NCBI GenBank assembly: GCA_032716605.1
Contig: CM064512.1
Span: 24,809,781 to 24,873,780, forward strand
Source of the DNA: Paralithodes platypus
Lineage: Eukaryota > Arthropoda > Malacostraca > Decapoda > Lithodidae
Length of the DNA: 64,000 nucleotides
Reading direction: 5' to 3'
Of this stretch, positions 11,316-21,893 are shown one piece after another. A model generated the notes under the pieces. It searched no databases. It was not told the origin of the DNA and saw only the letters and a list, made by a program, of their open reading frames with translations. Position 1 is the first letter of the stretch. Each line of letters opens with the position of its first letter. Made by a program: the position numbers and the translations under genes.

Positions 11316-11625
11316 TGACAGTAGCCGTCTGAACCGGGTTGAATAAATAAAACTCGCTCCCAGCACCACTGTTATTAATGGCCATTATGTATCACACTCT
11401 CGGCCTCTTACATAGTTCCTACTTCCTGCAATCGTTACTTATGATTAGAAAAGCGATTTTCTCTTATTATCTCGGAAACAGTTAAAGAATGTAAAGGTTA
11501 GTTACATTTAGTTTATTACTAATATGATGTTTTCGTTTTTTTATATATATAGTATAATCTGATGGTGTAAGTAGTTTTTGATTTACCTCTTCAGTGCAAT
11601 TAACCCAAGGAAGGCCCCAGGACTC

Positions 11626-12310
11626 TTAAGGACGTCAGTTCGCTAAGAGGTCGAGATTCACTTCTAATAGAGCTAGAAAGCTATTTTTTTTACTGGAGAT
11701 GTGTTTATATTGGAGACTCTGCATACCAATTTTTATTGATTTTTAATGAAAAGTAAATGCATGAAAAATATAAAACGTGTGAAAATATGCGAAAAAACGC
11801 ACTTTTCCGCTGCTACTATTCAGTAGCTATTACAACTTAGGTCATGGTAATTTCTTTGGGGGAAGTACTAGCCATGATTGTAAAACTGTGGGTGAATTAT
11901 TGGTGAAGGTCCAATGGGTATGTATTGGTATACTTACCCAGTTTACTCATGGATTTTTCTCAGCTATCTTCAAGTTTTAGAAGAAAAAATTAATGTTTTT
12001 AATTAAAATCCATCAAGAATTCCCCAAGTTATATCAACAAATATGACATTATTTTAGCAAAAAATATATAAATAAATAAACATTTCGGGAAACGCACTTC
12101 AAAGTTTACCTTTTACTGTGACTTATGATGTAAACTAACCCACACTACCATATAAATATATACAATCATACTTTATAGTAAAACTTGCACAATGAAGCCG
12201 AAACTTTAGAAGGCTGTTGCCAACACGTTAGACGATTTTTCAGGAAGTTTTAGCCATATTTCATAACTTTTTTTGTTTTGTTCAACCTTTTAGTGGACTG
12301 ACGTCCTTAA
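11626..12310. mobile_element. TTAA MITE (about 677 bp)
   Basis: TTAA (11626-11629, 12307-12310) flanks GGACGTCAGTTC at the left and GGACTGACGTCC at the right, 12-bp inverted ends with one mismatch. The interior is AT-rich and non-coding. The flanking CCCCAGGACTC and CGCCTGGACTC motifs also resemble sequence near 18000-18060. Confidence 0.75.
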
Positions 12311-12341
12311 GAGAATTTACTGGGCGAAGGCGCCTGGACTC

Positions 12342-13758
12342 TTAACTCCTTCAGTGCGAGCTTTTATATAAAAAGTATGGTCATCACTGCGGCACTTGTC
12401 ATATGACAATTGCCAAATTTCTGCCTTGAACAAGGGCTGGGAGGCAGGCAAGCGAGTTTAAGCAGCGCGGGACCGTCCCATCCACCGCCCCCCCCCCCCC
12501 GTGTCTGAGCCATCACTAGTGGCAGTGGGATACATCTCCAACTCCCTTACAGACTTGGGAAAAGCGGAAACCGCTCAAACTCCCTATTTTTTACTGATTT
12601 AGCGTCACGTGTGCAATATCGCTGCACGGCAACCAGTGGTCGTACAGACATGATTCAGGTGTCATTGGAAAGGTCTACCTCTTCTGCTTTCAAGGATATA
12701 TCATTGAAATACGTTCTAGCTCTTGTTTATACATAAAAAAGTACAGGGAATGAAGGTTACTTTTAGTCCAAAGCCCCCGTATGGTACAGTGCAGACCAAG
12801 CAATTGTCACATGACAAGTGCTGCAACAAAAGTGTTAAGTGTCAAGGCATAAAAAATAACTTTCAAAACACCCCACTGGCACTCAAATCAAAGCAATATT
12901 TGATTAAGCGAGTTAATTCACCTCCATACCTCCTCTCATTCCTCCACATGTGTCCCCCCCCCCTTCCCTGCCTCCCCCCTCCTTAATTGTCCGGTAATTT
13001 CCTTTTTATTACCGATATTTATCAAGTGATTTCACGCAAAGACGAGTCTCAGAGCTCTCCTAGTCTCTCAGTACCATGCAAGACACGAGAGAGGGAAGAT
13101 GTTTGCAAAAATATAAATTTTTCACAAGCCAATTGCTGTTACCACTTGTTTTATTGGTTTTCAATGTTCACATGTTCATATTAACACCTTACGAGCGGCC
13201 TATGCGGTTTATTTATGTGTACCGCCCAGCGGGGTGTTTTTAGCCAAAATAGGGCTGTTTACGTGATCATTTTCATGCCTAAATAAGACCCAGAACGTAA
13301 AACAAGTATCTATCCCTGAAAGGGCATAAACAGAGCTTTTGAATGACACCATAACGATCCTTGTATGATGGATAGTTTTCTTGCAATAACCGTGCAACGC
13401 GAGTGCAAAAAGCAGGTAATTCGGTACTTTCGGTACATAATTGAGTATGTAGCGAGTGAGAGAGGGAGGAGGGAGCTGAGATTTGTGTCAGTAGGTTCGC
13501 CGCGGTGGTCTGGAGCAGTCATACGCTCGCTAGTCTCCTGCCACCACTTGTCTCTCTCTCTCAGCCACATTACGTGCTGAAATTGCCACTCGAGTTATGT
13601 CGAGCGCCGCCACATAGTCCAGCTTTATTTAACTCGACTTAAGTGGTGGGCCGCTTTTTAAGGGTTAAAAGTAAAATAGGCGCATATGGATTTTCGTCAG
13701 AAATGAAGCACCGCGGGACCTTTCAAATACCATAGCTTCGCAGCACTTTACGAGTTAA
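12342..13758 (+). mobile_element. Larger TTAA element interrupted by a nested MITE
   Basis: TTAA (12342-12345 and 13755-13758) flanks CTCCTTCAGTGCGAGC at the left and CTCGTAAAGTGCTGCG (complement of the right end). Without the nested MITE (13181-13668) the core is about 925 bp. A reversed, 5'-incomplete second copy lies at 16746-17330, matching through TACCATAGCT, AACCAATAAAAC and the C-rich tract. ORFs at 12723-12986 and 12987-13184 show no domain. It may be a MITE or the shell of an autonomous element. Confidence 0.65.
13181..13668 (+). mobile_element. TTAA MITE, 480-bp family, copy 2 (nested)
   Basis: TTAA at 13181-13184 and 13665-13668 with a 480-bp core, the same length as copy 1 at 4055-4542 and nearly identical. 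The left end reads CACCTTACGAGCGGCC and the right end GGCCGCTTTTTAAGGG. It was inserted into the element at 12342-13758. Confidence 0.9.
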
Positions 13759-14917
13759 GCCTTTTTTACCTTCTAATAGCGTTTGGCGATTCTATGTAGC
13801 TTAAGATATTTAGATGGTATATTTTTCCCCTTGAACCGGAGCAGGGTTTAACAGAAGCAAATATTTACAATAAGTTGGTACTATAATTTCAATGACTTCT
13901 TCAGAACTTTGCCTAGTTTTCTTAAATCGCTTTATGCTAGCCAGATCACAAGACAACACGCAGTTATTTGAGGTAGTTATCAACACCATACCTTTAAATC
14001 CATTTCGGAAGGTAATAACAAAATCTTAAAATTCTTAAAAAATTTAGGTTTAATGGCATTATCCTTGTAAATGGATTACTAATTATAGATAGCAGCACAC
14101 AAGCGTGAATCTTCCATTTTACCAATTGTGTTGATACAATATATAATATATGAATCTGATTTATTAAGATCGAAGATTGAGAATATAAAGTAAGATGACT
14201 GAAGTCTTTAACCCGAGAAGAGCGCAAATGGTTTTGACTTAGCCACCCCTGGTTCAAATGAATGGCCGAAAAGGTCACTATCGCAAACCGTAATGTAATG
14301 TGGATCAATGTGTTGGTATCACACCAACACTTCACATTGCGAAGGTTATTTGCACAATAATTAAGTGCATATATTGTGGGCGTAGTCTGGAGTTGCCTTG
14401 TTGGCGAAAATAGGCACCCGTGCAGCCTTGTTTTAGTTCGATGCGCCCGGGATGAGGGACGGAAGGAATTATGTAATATCCCTTATATTTCCCTTATAAA
14501 GCAATATTTTTTCACCACAAGGCATATGTGAAGAATTAGGACCCAGAGCACTCCATAGCGCTTCATGATCCTCTAGGGGTTAGGCCTAAGCCTGTTGGCG
14601 TGGTTGGCACGTTTCAAAATCTCTCTTAGAGAAGGCTTATCGCTGTCTTCTACATGAACCTTTAGGAAGGTTTATCACACTCCAAAGGTTAAATTTGCAT
14701 GTATTAGTTGTTAGAGAAAACCAAAAGGTTCAACTTTTAATTATCGTACCAGATATTTGTAACTTAATCTACATTACCCAATAGAATACAAAACCAAACA
14801 TATGCCTAATTTTATACTAGCTATATGGCTTTAAGATTACATTAAAAATTTCTTGAATGGGGAAAAATATGATTTTCCGAAATAAGCTTATAATGATAAA
14901 GATAATGATAAGTTCAT
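13759..14917. other. Unassigned sequence
   Basis: AT-rich. The longest open frame (minus strand, 14335-13994) has no recognisable motif. Nothing else is supported. Confidence 0.4.
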
Positions 14918-16048
14918 ACCAATAATGGTCCATGGTGGCAGAAGGGACAGCCGTCACTACCATTGATGGACCACGGTGGCAGAAGGGGCCGTCATCACTA
15001 CTATTGATGGACCATGGTGGCAGAAGGGACAGTCATTACTACCATTGATGGACCATGGTGGCAGTAGGGACAGTCATCACCACCATTGATGGACCATGGT
15101 GGCAGAAGGGACAGTCATCACTACCATGGTGGTAGTAGGGACAGTCATCACCACCATTGATGGACCATGGTGGCAGAAGGGACTGTCATCACTACCACCG
15201 ATGGACAATGGTGACAGACGGGACAGTCATCACTACCATTGATGGTCCATGGTGGCAGAAGGGACAGTCATCACTACCACTGATGGACCATGGTGGCAGA
15301 AGGGACAGTCATCACTACCATTGATGGTCCATGGTGACAGAAGGGACAGTCATCACTACCACTGATGGACCATGGTGACAGAAGGGACACTCATCAATAC
15401 CACTGATGGACCATGGTGACAGAAGGAACAGTCATCACTACCATTGGTGGACCATGGTGACAGAAGGGAGTCATCACTATCATTGATGGACCATGCTGAT
15501 AGAAGGGAGAGTCATCACTACCATTGATGGATCATGGTGATAGAAGGGACAGTCATCACTACCACTGATGGACCATGGTGACAGAAGGGACAGTCATCAC
15601 TACCATTGATGGACCATGGTGACAGAAGGAACAGTCATCACTACCACTGATGGACCATGGTGACAGAAGAGACAGTCATCACTACCACTGATGGACCATG
15701 GTGACAGAAGGAACAGTCATCACTACCACTGATGGACCATGGTGACAGAAGGAACAGCCATCACTACTAGTAATGGATCATGGTGACAGAAGGGAGTCAT
15801 CACTACCATTGATGGACCATGGTGATAGAAGGGAAAGTCATCACTGCCATTGATGGACCATGGTGATAGAAGGGACAGTCATCACTACCACTGATGGACC
15901 ATGGTGACAGAAGGGACAGTCATCACTGCCATTGATGGACCATGGTGATAGAAGGGAGAGTCATCACTACCAATGATGGACACATGGTGGCAGAAGGGAC
16001 AGTTATCACTACCACTGATGGACCATGGTGACAGAATGGACAGTCATT
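14918..16048. repeat. 41-bp minisatellite, about 27 units
   Basis: Tandem units of about 41 bp built on GATGGACCATGGTGACAG followed by AAGGGACAGTCATCACTACC. Each unit carries the palindrome ACCATGGT. Units vary by point changes and short deletions (for example GGGAGTCATC lacking ACA). The period is not a multiple of 3, so no frame stays open. Confidence 0.95.
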
Positions 16049-16080
16049 ATGATAAGACCCTTAATTATGATAGACCCTTC

Positions 16081-16296
16081 CATAGACTACAGTAGATCTG
16101 GACTGGACACGAAAATGAAACTTTGCAGTAAGGGACCCAAAATCGGAGAATGAACCCCCAAGTTTGAACCTCGAAACCGCGAAAATATCATATATTCGTG
16201 GTTTCGAGGTTCGAACTTGGGGGTTCGTTCTCCGATTTTGGGTCCCTTACTGCAAAGTTCCATTTTCGTGTCCAGTCCAGATCTACTGTAGTCTAT
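16081..16296. mobile_element. Near-perfect palindromic foldback element with target duplication
   Basis: About 216 bp in which the left arm (CATAGACTACAGTAGATCTG to about 16185) is complementary to the right arm with only a few mismatches; the loop is about 10 bases. It is flanked by the direct repeat GACCCTTC (16073-16080 and 16297-16304). It is non-coding. An 8-bp duplication points to a hAT-type or similar transposase, as an inference. Confidence 0.85.
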
Positions 16297-16340
16297 GACC
16301 CTTCGTTTTTGTTTTTTAGATCATCTTGTTTTGAGGTACT

Positions 16341-16561
16341 GAATTAATTTTAGGGGACTATGTACTATTATGTATATATAATAATAAGCTTACGTAATTG
16401 GAATAAATAATGTGATGTAGTTTAGTATACTATATATGCATTACTTTATATACTCCATAAATAATTCACAGCAAACTACATCACATTATTTATTCCAATT
16501 ATGTAAGCTTATTATTATACAGTATATACAGTCTAGTACACAGTGCCCTAAAATTAAATTA
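16341..16561. mobile_element. Second palindromic foldback element
   Basis: Arms of about 90 bp (16343-16432 against 16466-16560) share complementary AATTTTAGGG, TGTACTA, ATAATAATAAGCTTAC and GGAATAAATAATGTGATG-type blocks around a ~33-bp loop. Sequence differs from the palindrome 45 bp upstream. Boundaries and target duplication are unclear. Confidence 0.75.
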
Positions 16562-16745
16562 GGTTATGTATGTTTGTATGTACTCGGGTACTTACTTTTG
16601 TTTTTCTTGCCTTCTTAGATAAGTAAACTATATCAATTATCATTACCTGTAACATTATGAGCGAGATAATAATATCCCAAACTCCAGTGATGGAGAGAAC
16701 CACTGCTCAACTACTTCCCCGCCCACATTACCACCCGTTACATGG

Positions 16746-17330
16746 TTAACTCATAAGCTGCGCAGCTATGGTATTTGAAAGTGCCCGCCATGCGAAGGTA
16801 TTCTCATTCATTCCTGACTAAAATCGTCAATTTACCACATATATATATATATAATAAATACTTATATATATGTGCCTATTTTACTTTTAATATGAACATA
16901 TGAACATTGGAAAGCAATAAAACTAGTGGTAACAGCCATTGGCTGGTGAAAATTGTATATTTTAGCCACGCGATCGTAATATGACCTTGAGCGACGAGAG
17001 AAAAACACCCTCACTCTCTCTTGTCTCGGATGGTACTGAGCAAAAGGGGAGCTCTCAGACTGGCTTAGAGGGTCGGAGATAGACTCCTCCAACCACCTCC
17101 TCTCCCACCCGTCCTCAAACGAAAATACTCGATAAATATCTGAAATAATAGGGATAATACCTGAAAATTGAGGAGGGGGGAAGAGAGGGAAAAAAAGGGG
17201 GAAGGGGGGGGGGGGGGTGCACACATATGTAGGAGTGGTAGCAAGTAATGGAGGTGAATTATCTCACCTAATCACAAATTGAGTGCAACTAGGGTGTTTT
17301 AAAAAACAAAATTTAGGCCTTGGATCTTAA
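16746..17330 (-). mobile_element. Partial reversed copy of the 12342-13758 element
   Basis: The TTAA end at 16746 (CTCATAAGCTGCGCAGCTATGG) and following blocks (TATTTGAAAG, CCTATTTTACTTTTAATATG, AACATTGGAAAGCAATAAAAC, the G-rich tract near 17200, GGGTGTTTTAAAA) match the complement of 13754-12840. It lacks the nested 480-bp MITE, so the MITE entered the other copy after the two separated. It breaks off at a TTAA where the next element starts. Confidence 0.65.
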
Positions 17331-17997
17331 CCCACTGGATCCCAGCGTCGCACGTGATGCGTCGGTAGTGTTTGATCACCAGCTCCCAGTGACGCATCAC
17401 GTGCGTCCGGCACATTAAAATCAGTTACGTGGCCGTAAGGTAGGAAATGGCGGGAGAATAGGAGGGGGAGGTACCGTAGTGTGTGTGGGAGCCGGGCCGG
17501 TAGGTGTGAGCGGGCCAAGACAGCCGCGCGGCCGGTGGTGGTGGGCTTAGTGGGGATACTTTACACCCTTAGTTCACCGCCACTTGGAACCTTCATTACT
17601 CCGGTCGTATGGGAGCTAGAGGCTTGAGATTTATGTGAGACACTCCTTAGGATGTATGCCATACAATGCCATACTCAGTTTTCACCCATGTGCTCCCGGG
17701 CGGGTGGTCATGCGGGGGAGACGAACTTTCGACCTCCCCCCCCGCCCCCACCAAAATGACCGAGGTGAGTTTTTTTTTATTTTTTTATTCATTTCTCACC
17801 ATTCTCTTCCATTTTGGCTCAACACATTTTTTTGAGGACCCCCCCCCAAAAAAAAATATCCGAGGTGATTTTTTTATTTTTTATTTTTTTCATTTCTTAT
17901 CCTTGTCTTCCATTTTAGCAAACAAAAACAAGAAGTGAAAATGGCTTGGGACTGGAGTGAACAAAATATTATAACTAGCCGGGGCTCAGCGGGTTAA
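17327..17997 (+). mobile_element. TTAA element (about 663 bp)
   Basis: TTAA (17327-17330 and 17994-17997) flanks CCCACTGGATCCCAGCG and the complement of the right end CCCGCTGAGCCCCGGC. An internal inverted motif, CGCACGTGATGCGTC, pairs with GACGCATCACGTGCG. Its 3' part resembles 61861-62205. It sits exactly at the end of the truncated element to its left. Confidence 0.6.
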
Positions 17998-18473
17998 GAG
18001 TCTGGCTGCATTCGCCCAGTAGAACCTCTTAAGAGTCTGGCTGCAGTCCAGAGGTTAAGGGGGGTCACCTTCTTTTTTATCTCCTTTTCTCTCTCTCTAT
18101 GGATTCCATTCATTTGGCCCCATTCAGTCGATTAAGTATAAGTCTCTAATATTTACCTTGTTTTATAAGTAAGGCTTTAATGAAACATCGCCAACAATAT
18201 GCCATCAAAAGTTTCCATTTGCTTAATTTATTTACTTTATGTAAATGCTTTCCATGCACACAATTATCATATTTTATGAGGCTCTTTAAACTTATTGCGA
18301 TAACTGTTCAACATATATCACAAAATATAATTATATAATATAAGTGAAAACAAAATCTATATTTCAATTTGGTGATTGAAAAAGTAATTAAAGAAGACAT
18401 TGTGGACAAGGATATAACCAACCAAACTTCCGAACAAGGTACCATTATTACTGGAAGACTTTTTTAACCCTTT
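17998..18473. other. Short repeat GAGTCTGGCTGCA, then unassigned sequence
   Basis: TTAAGAGTCTGGCTGCA occurs twice (17994 and 18030), separated by CCCAGTAGAACCTC. Similar blocks flank the MITE at 11626-12310. The rest shows nothing recognisable. Confidence 0.4.
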
Positions 18474-18674
18474 CACTACCGGAGATGTAAGTTGTTTTAT
18501 TTCAACAATATTTAGACGATTTTATGCAGCTTAGGAAGGATCTGTGGTAGTTAAAAAGAGTCAATTGAGATAGTTTGTAGCCTTACAATAACTACACGCC
18601 CGTCCTAAGCTGATTAAATTGTCTAATAAATGCCAGAATATCATAAAAAGAGGCATCGGTACTGAAGGGGTTAA
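18474..18674. mobile_element. TTAA MITE (about 193 bp)
   Basis: TTAA (18474-18477, 18671-18674) flanks CCCTTTCACTACCGGAGATG and the complement of the right end CCCCTTCAGTACCGATG. Related copies are at 37071-37287, a fragment at 20690-20804 and the fragment at 1-165. Confidence 0.8.
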
Positions 18675-19080
18675 TAGCTAAAGATAACCCACTGAGCACA
18701 TTATGTCAGGTGATAAACTATAAATGGTGGACTTTGGCAAGAACATATTGACATTTAGCGCCTTATTTGTTGACATACAGAGCTGAGTTATAGCAGTGAA
18801 CGTTGGGTAAGATATATTTTACACCATTGCTCGATATACTAAGGAATTGCAAATAAATATACACAGCCTAGACAAATGTTGCCTCAAAATATTATGTTTG
18901 GTGTTTCTACTTTATATTAACGAATAGACATAAAACTAAGTATATATTAAATCATGATGGCGGACAAAATATTATATATATATATATAGACAAGGGCTCG
19001 TTACTAAGTTTAAAATAGTTTCAGTAAACAAACATTTCGTGTCCTTTATTTCATGTAAGCTGGAAACAGAGCGGGTTGGT
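18675..19080. other. Unassigned AT-rich sequence
   Basis: A short (TA)n lies near 18972-18986. No gene or repeat structure was recognised otherwise. Confidence 0.4.
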
Positions 19081-19430
19081 GGGGTGGAGTAGCGGAAAAT
19101 GCTCCTATGTGAACTATATTAAATTGGGTGGTTAACGGGTAGACTGTTAGTGAGTGACCCAAGCAAAGCTCAACACCCGGTTCAATAATCCGGGTGGCCA
19201 CTTTTTAAATTTGTTCATATTGTTTTTATTGCAATATACACTTATATCTATGAGCATAATGATGCATTCATTAAAGGAATGTATTATATACGATTAGAAG
19301 AAAAAAAAAGTGTCCACCCGGAGTATTGAACCGGATGTTGAACTTTGCTTGGGTGAATCACCAACAGTCTACTCGTTAACCATCCCGAAGTAAACAGTTC
19401 ACATAGGACCATTTTCCGCTACTCTACACC
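19081..19430. mobile_element. 350-bp palindromic element
   Basis: Left-arm blocks AGTAGCGGAAAATG, TCCTATGTGAACT, GGTTAACGGGTAGACTGTT, ACCCAAGCAAAG and CCGGTTCAATA recur complemented in the right arm in reverse order. The centre is near 19255. The central part resembles 20505-20672 (reversed copy). It is non-coding and no clear target duplication was found. Confidence 0.8.
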
Positions 19431-19654
19431 GTTTAATGTATATACTTGCAAATTATATCATTTCAATGTGTTTGTGTTTTATCATATTATATTTAGCTTT
19501 ATCTGTGCATTTCCCCATTGAAAAAACAATGGGGAAAAATAATGGATTAAGTGGCGGAGTAGTCCAGGCACTTGCCCCATTATTATTATTATTATTATTA
19601 TTTTATTTTTTTTTTTTTTTTTGTTTTTTTTTTTTTTTTTGGTGGGGGGGGGGG

Positions 19655-19875
19655 GCCCGACTCGAGACAGATTAGGACCTGTAAAAAACACCCCTGGTTT
19701 AATTTTGTTAGGGGGGGGGGGGCGACTCGAGACAGATAATACATTAATAGGACCTGTAAAAAACACCCCTGGTTTAATTTTGTTAGGGGGGGGGGGGGGG
19801 GGGCGACTCGAGACAGATAATACATTAATAGGACCAGTAAAAAACACCCCTGGTTTAATTTCAGTGGGAAGTGTT
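19655..19875. repeat. Three tandem units separated by poly-G tracts
   Basis: CGACTCGAGACAGAT... then GGACCTGTAAAAAACACCCC, then TGGTTTAATTTTGTTA and a run of G, occurs three times at 19657, 19722 and 19803 (roughly 65-80 bp apart). The first unit lacks the block AATACATTAATA. Open frames on both strands here are low-complexity. Confidence 0.85.
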
Positions 19876-20504
19876 TGGTGTTGGGAGTGAAATTTATTAA
19901 TTATATTATACAGTAATTATATAACAAAAAGACTGATGCAATATGTAATGTCTGTTATAGTCGCTATTTCCCAAGTATTACGCTGATTTCTATATTTATT
20001 CATTAACAAGTTTAACATTGAAGATTGTTGAACGACAGTGTAATACTTTAGAGTCACAGTGTTAGGTTTCATCATTACTTACCAGATACTGAGTTGTGGA
20101 GAGAAAATATAGTGTTTTGTGTTGGAGTCGTTAGTCAGTATGCCATATATCAGCCGTGGATGACTTCAGTTAGTTTGGTTGTTAATCTTGATATAGTTAA
20201 ATGAAAACTATGCTACGAATTATGAGAGAGAGAGATAGAGTTTATGAATATTCATCACGGGGAGGTTTTAAGGGTAACTACTATCGCAATAAACTATTTG
20301 CCGTGTACATACCCTTATTAATCTGAATATATTTGTCAAATAGTAGCCCCCCCCAAAAAAAAAAAAAAAAAAACATCGAATATTGAAAGGGTTAATACTT
20401 ATACATCAAATATATAATATACAAACTAAAAGGGAAGGTTGTACTGTACAATCTGAGGAGGTTACAATTATTTCCCGTAAACAAACAGAGCGGGTGGGTG
20501 AATA
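19876..20504. other. Unassigned sequence
   Basis: Contains a C/A homopolymer stretch near 20347-20373 and a MITE-like end GAAAGGGTTAA at 20385-20395 without a clear partner. No gene was seen. Confidence 0.35.
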
Positions 20505-20804
20505 CTCCGGCTGGTCATTGTTTTAATTATTTTTTTTGTATGTATTTGTTTTACTTTATCGTATATAATACATTCCGTGAATGCATGCATCATTATGCTG
20601 ATAGGTATAACTGTATATTGTATTAACAACAATATGTCCACATCATCAATTATATTCTGTTTAAAAAGGCCTCCAGCAATTAACAGGCTTCGAACTATAT
20701 CAATTAACCCTCCTACTATCATAGATCCTTCTTAAACTACACAAAGTCTTATCAATATAGCTAGAATATAATTAATAAGACGTCATCGGTACAGAGGGAG
20801 TTAA
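20505..20804. mobile_element. Fragments of two elements: palindrome family and TTAA MITE
   Basis: 20505-20672 matches the complement of the centre of 19081-19430 (CCGG.TGG, ATCGTATATAATACATTCC, GCATCATTATGCT). 20690-20804 ends GACGTCATCGGTACAGAGGGAGTTAA-like and resembles the right half of the MITE at 37071-37287. Confidence 0.55.
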
Positions 20805-21114
20805 TTTTAGTTCGCCTCCTTTCCTGTCACGGAACTATAAACAGGCCATAATAGCTCAGTCGTTTATCGTCGCACCTCTGCTAACAATTCCCCCTGTCAG
20901 CTGTACTAAGTCGGGGTTCCTACTGCAATGTATCATGACAAGGAGGCTCTTCGGTGTCGTGTAGAGATCCAATAGTTAGAAAAAGTAGTTAATCCTATAG
21001 AACAAATGTTTGCTTGGAAACAGAAACAAAATGAAGCGACTTATATACTACATACAAATTGCATTTAAAAACAAAGGAGGTCAACTGATTTTTCGTTGTG
21101 ACAGAGAAGGCTTT
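20805..21114. other. Unassigned sequence
   Basis: ATAATAGCTCAGTCG near 20849 is weakly tRNA-like (A box only). Nothing else was recognised. Confidence 0.3.
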
Positions 21115-21400
21115 TCCTAAATTGGCAAGAGAGACTCACTAATACTAATACATAGCTGCGTGTCCGTAGGGTGCGAGTCAAAGACTGAGAATGACTCAAC
21201 TTTAATGGGATAGTCTGATTCCAGAGCATGCTTGCGAATCGCACTGAATGAAGGATTGGATAGCGGATTATTTGTTCTAATAGATCTTCCCTTGTGTTTA
21301 AAGAATTGAACAATGAGTTGGCGTTTATTTTTACCAATATGCACTGCGTTACAACAATAATACTCGTACATATACACTACAGAAGACTGCAGCTCCTAAT
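21115..21400 (-). mobile_element. Penelope-like element fragment, GIY-YIG endonuclease region
   Basis: The minus-strand frame 21377-21117 reads YEYYCCNAVHIGKNKRQL, then FFKHKGRSIRTN, PSFSAIRKHA and SFSVFDSHPTD. This fits the Penelope GIY-YIG arrangement: Y..C..C.A.YIGKT.R.L, then R/F..H...S..TN, then S.I..H, then F.I. The expected YIG is HIG here. GIY-YIG nucleases nick the insertion site in Penelope-like elements. No RT is found upstream; the frame breaks near 21400 where a (TA)n-rich stretch follows. It is an isolated, dead fragment. Confidence 0.65.
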
Positions 21401-21893
21401 ATTATGTTTTCTTTCCTGTAGCGCTGTAAGGCGATGTTTCCTGACACACCTCCATGATCGTAGGAATGTTAATTTGGTGTTTACTATCACCCATTAATAT
21501 TTGTACATGCATTCCATTAATACCATATATATATATATATATATATACATATATATACATAAGTAGGGTCATTTGCTTTGAATCCGTGACCATGTTGTTC
21601 CTACCTTTATCTGTCGATGGATTTGACAACCTGAACCATTTTAAAGGAAAATTAGCTCCTATGCCCCTCTGAAAAATGACCGCTAACTCTGCTAGAGCCC
21701 AATATTCAAAATTGCCACCAACGCCATCTTGAAAAACATGAAATGTAATATCTCTGGCATCAGATGAGCTATAAGGACGATGAGGTGTCCTTTTTCACTC
21801 ATTCTGGCATTACAAATCCACTGGAATGGTTATTGTATTGTATTGCATTGTATATTGTATTGTTATTGTATTGTATTATACTAATTGTACATA

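Noticed and set aside
14918..16048. CRISPR array
   Set aside because: Units are contiguous without unique spacers and the sequence is eukaryotic; it is a minisatellite.
19482..19890. Pro- and Gly-rich frames of about 90-120 codons
   Set aside because: They follow from poly-G/poly-C tracts in a short tandem repeat.
20849..20925. tRNA gene
   Set aside because: A box-like AGCTCAGTCG only; no B box and no cloverleaf could be drawn.
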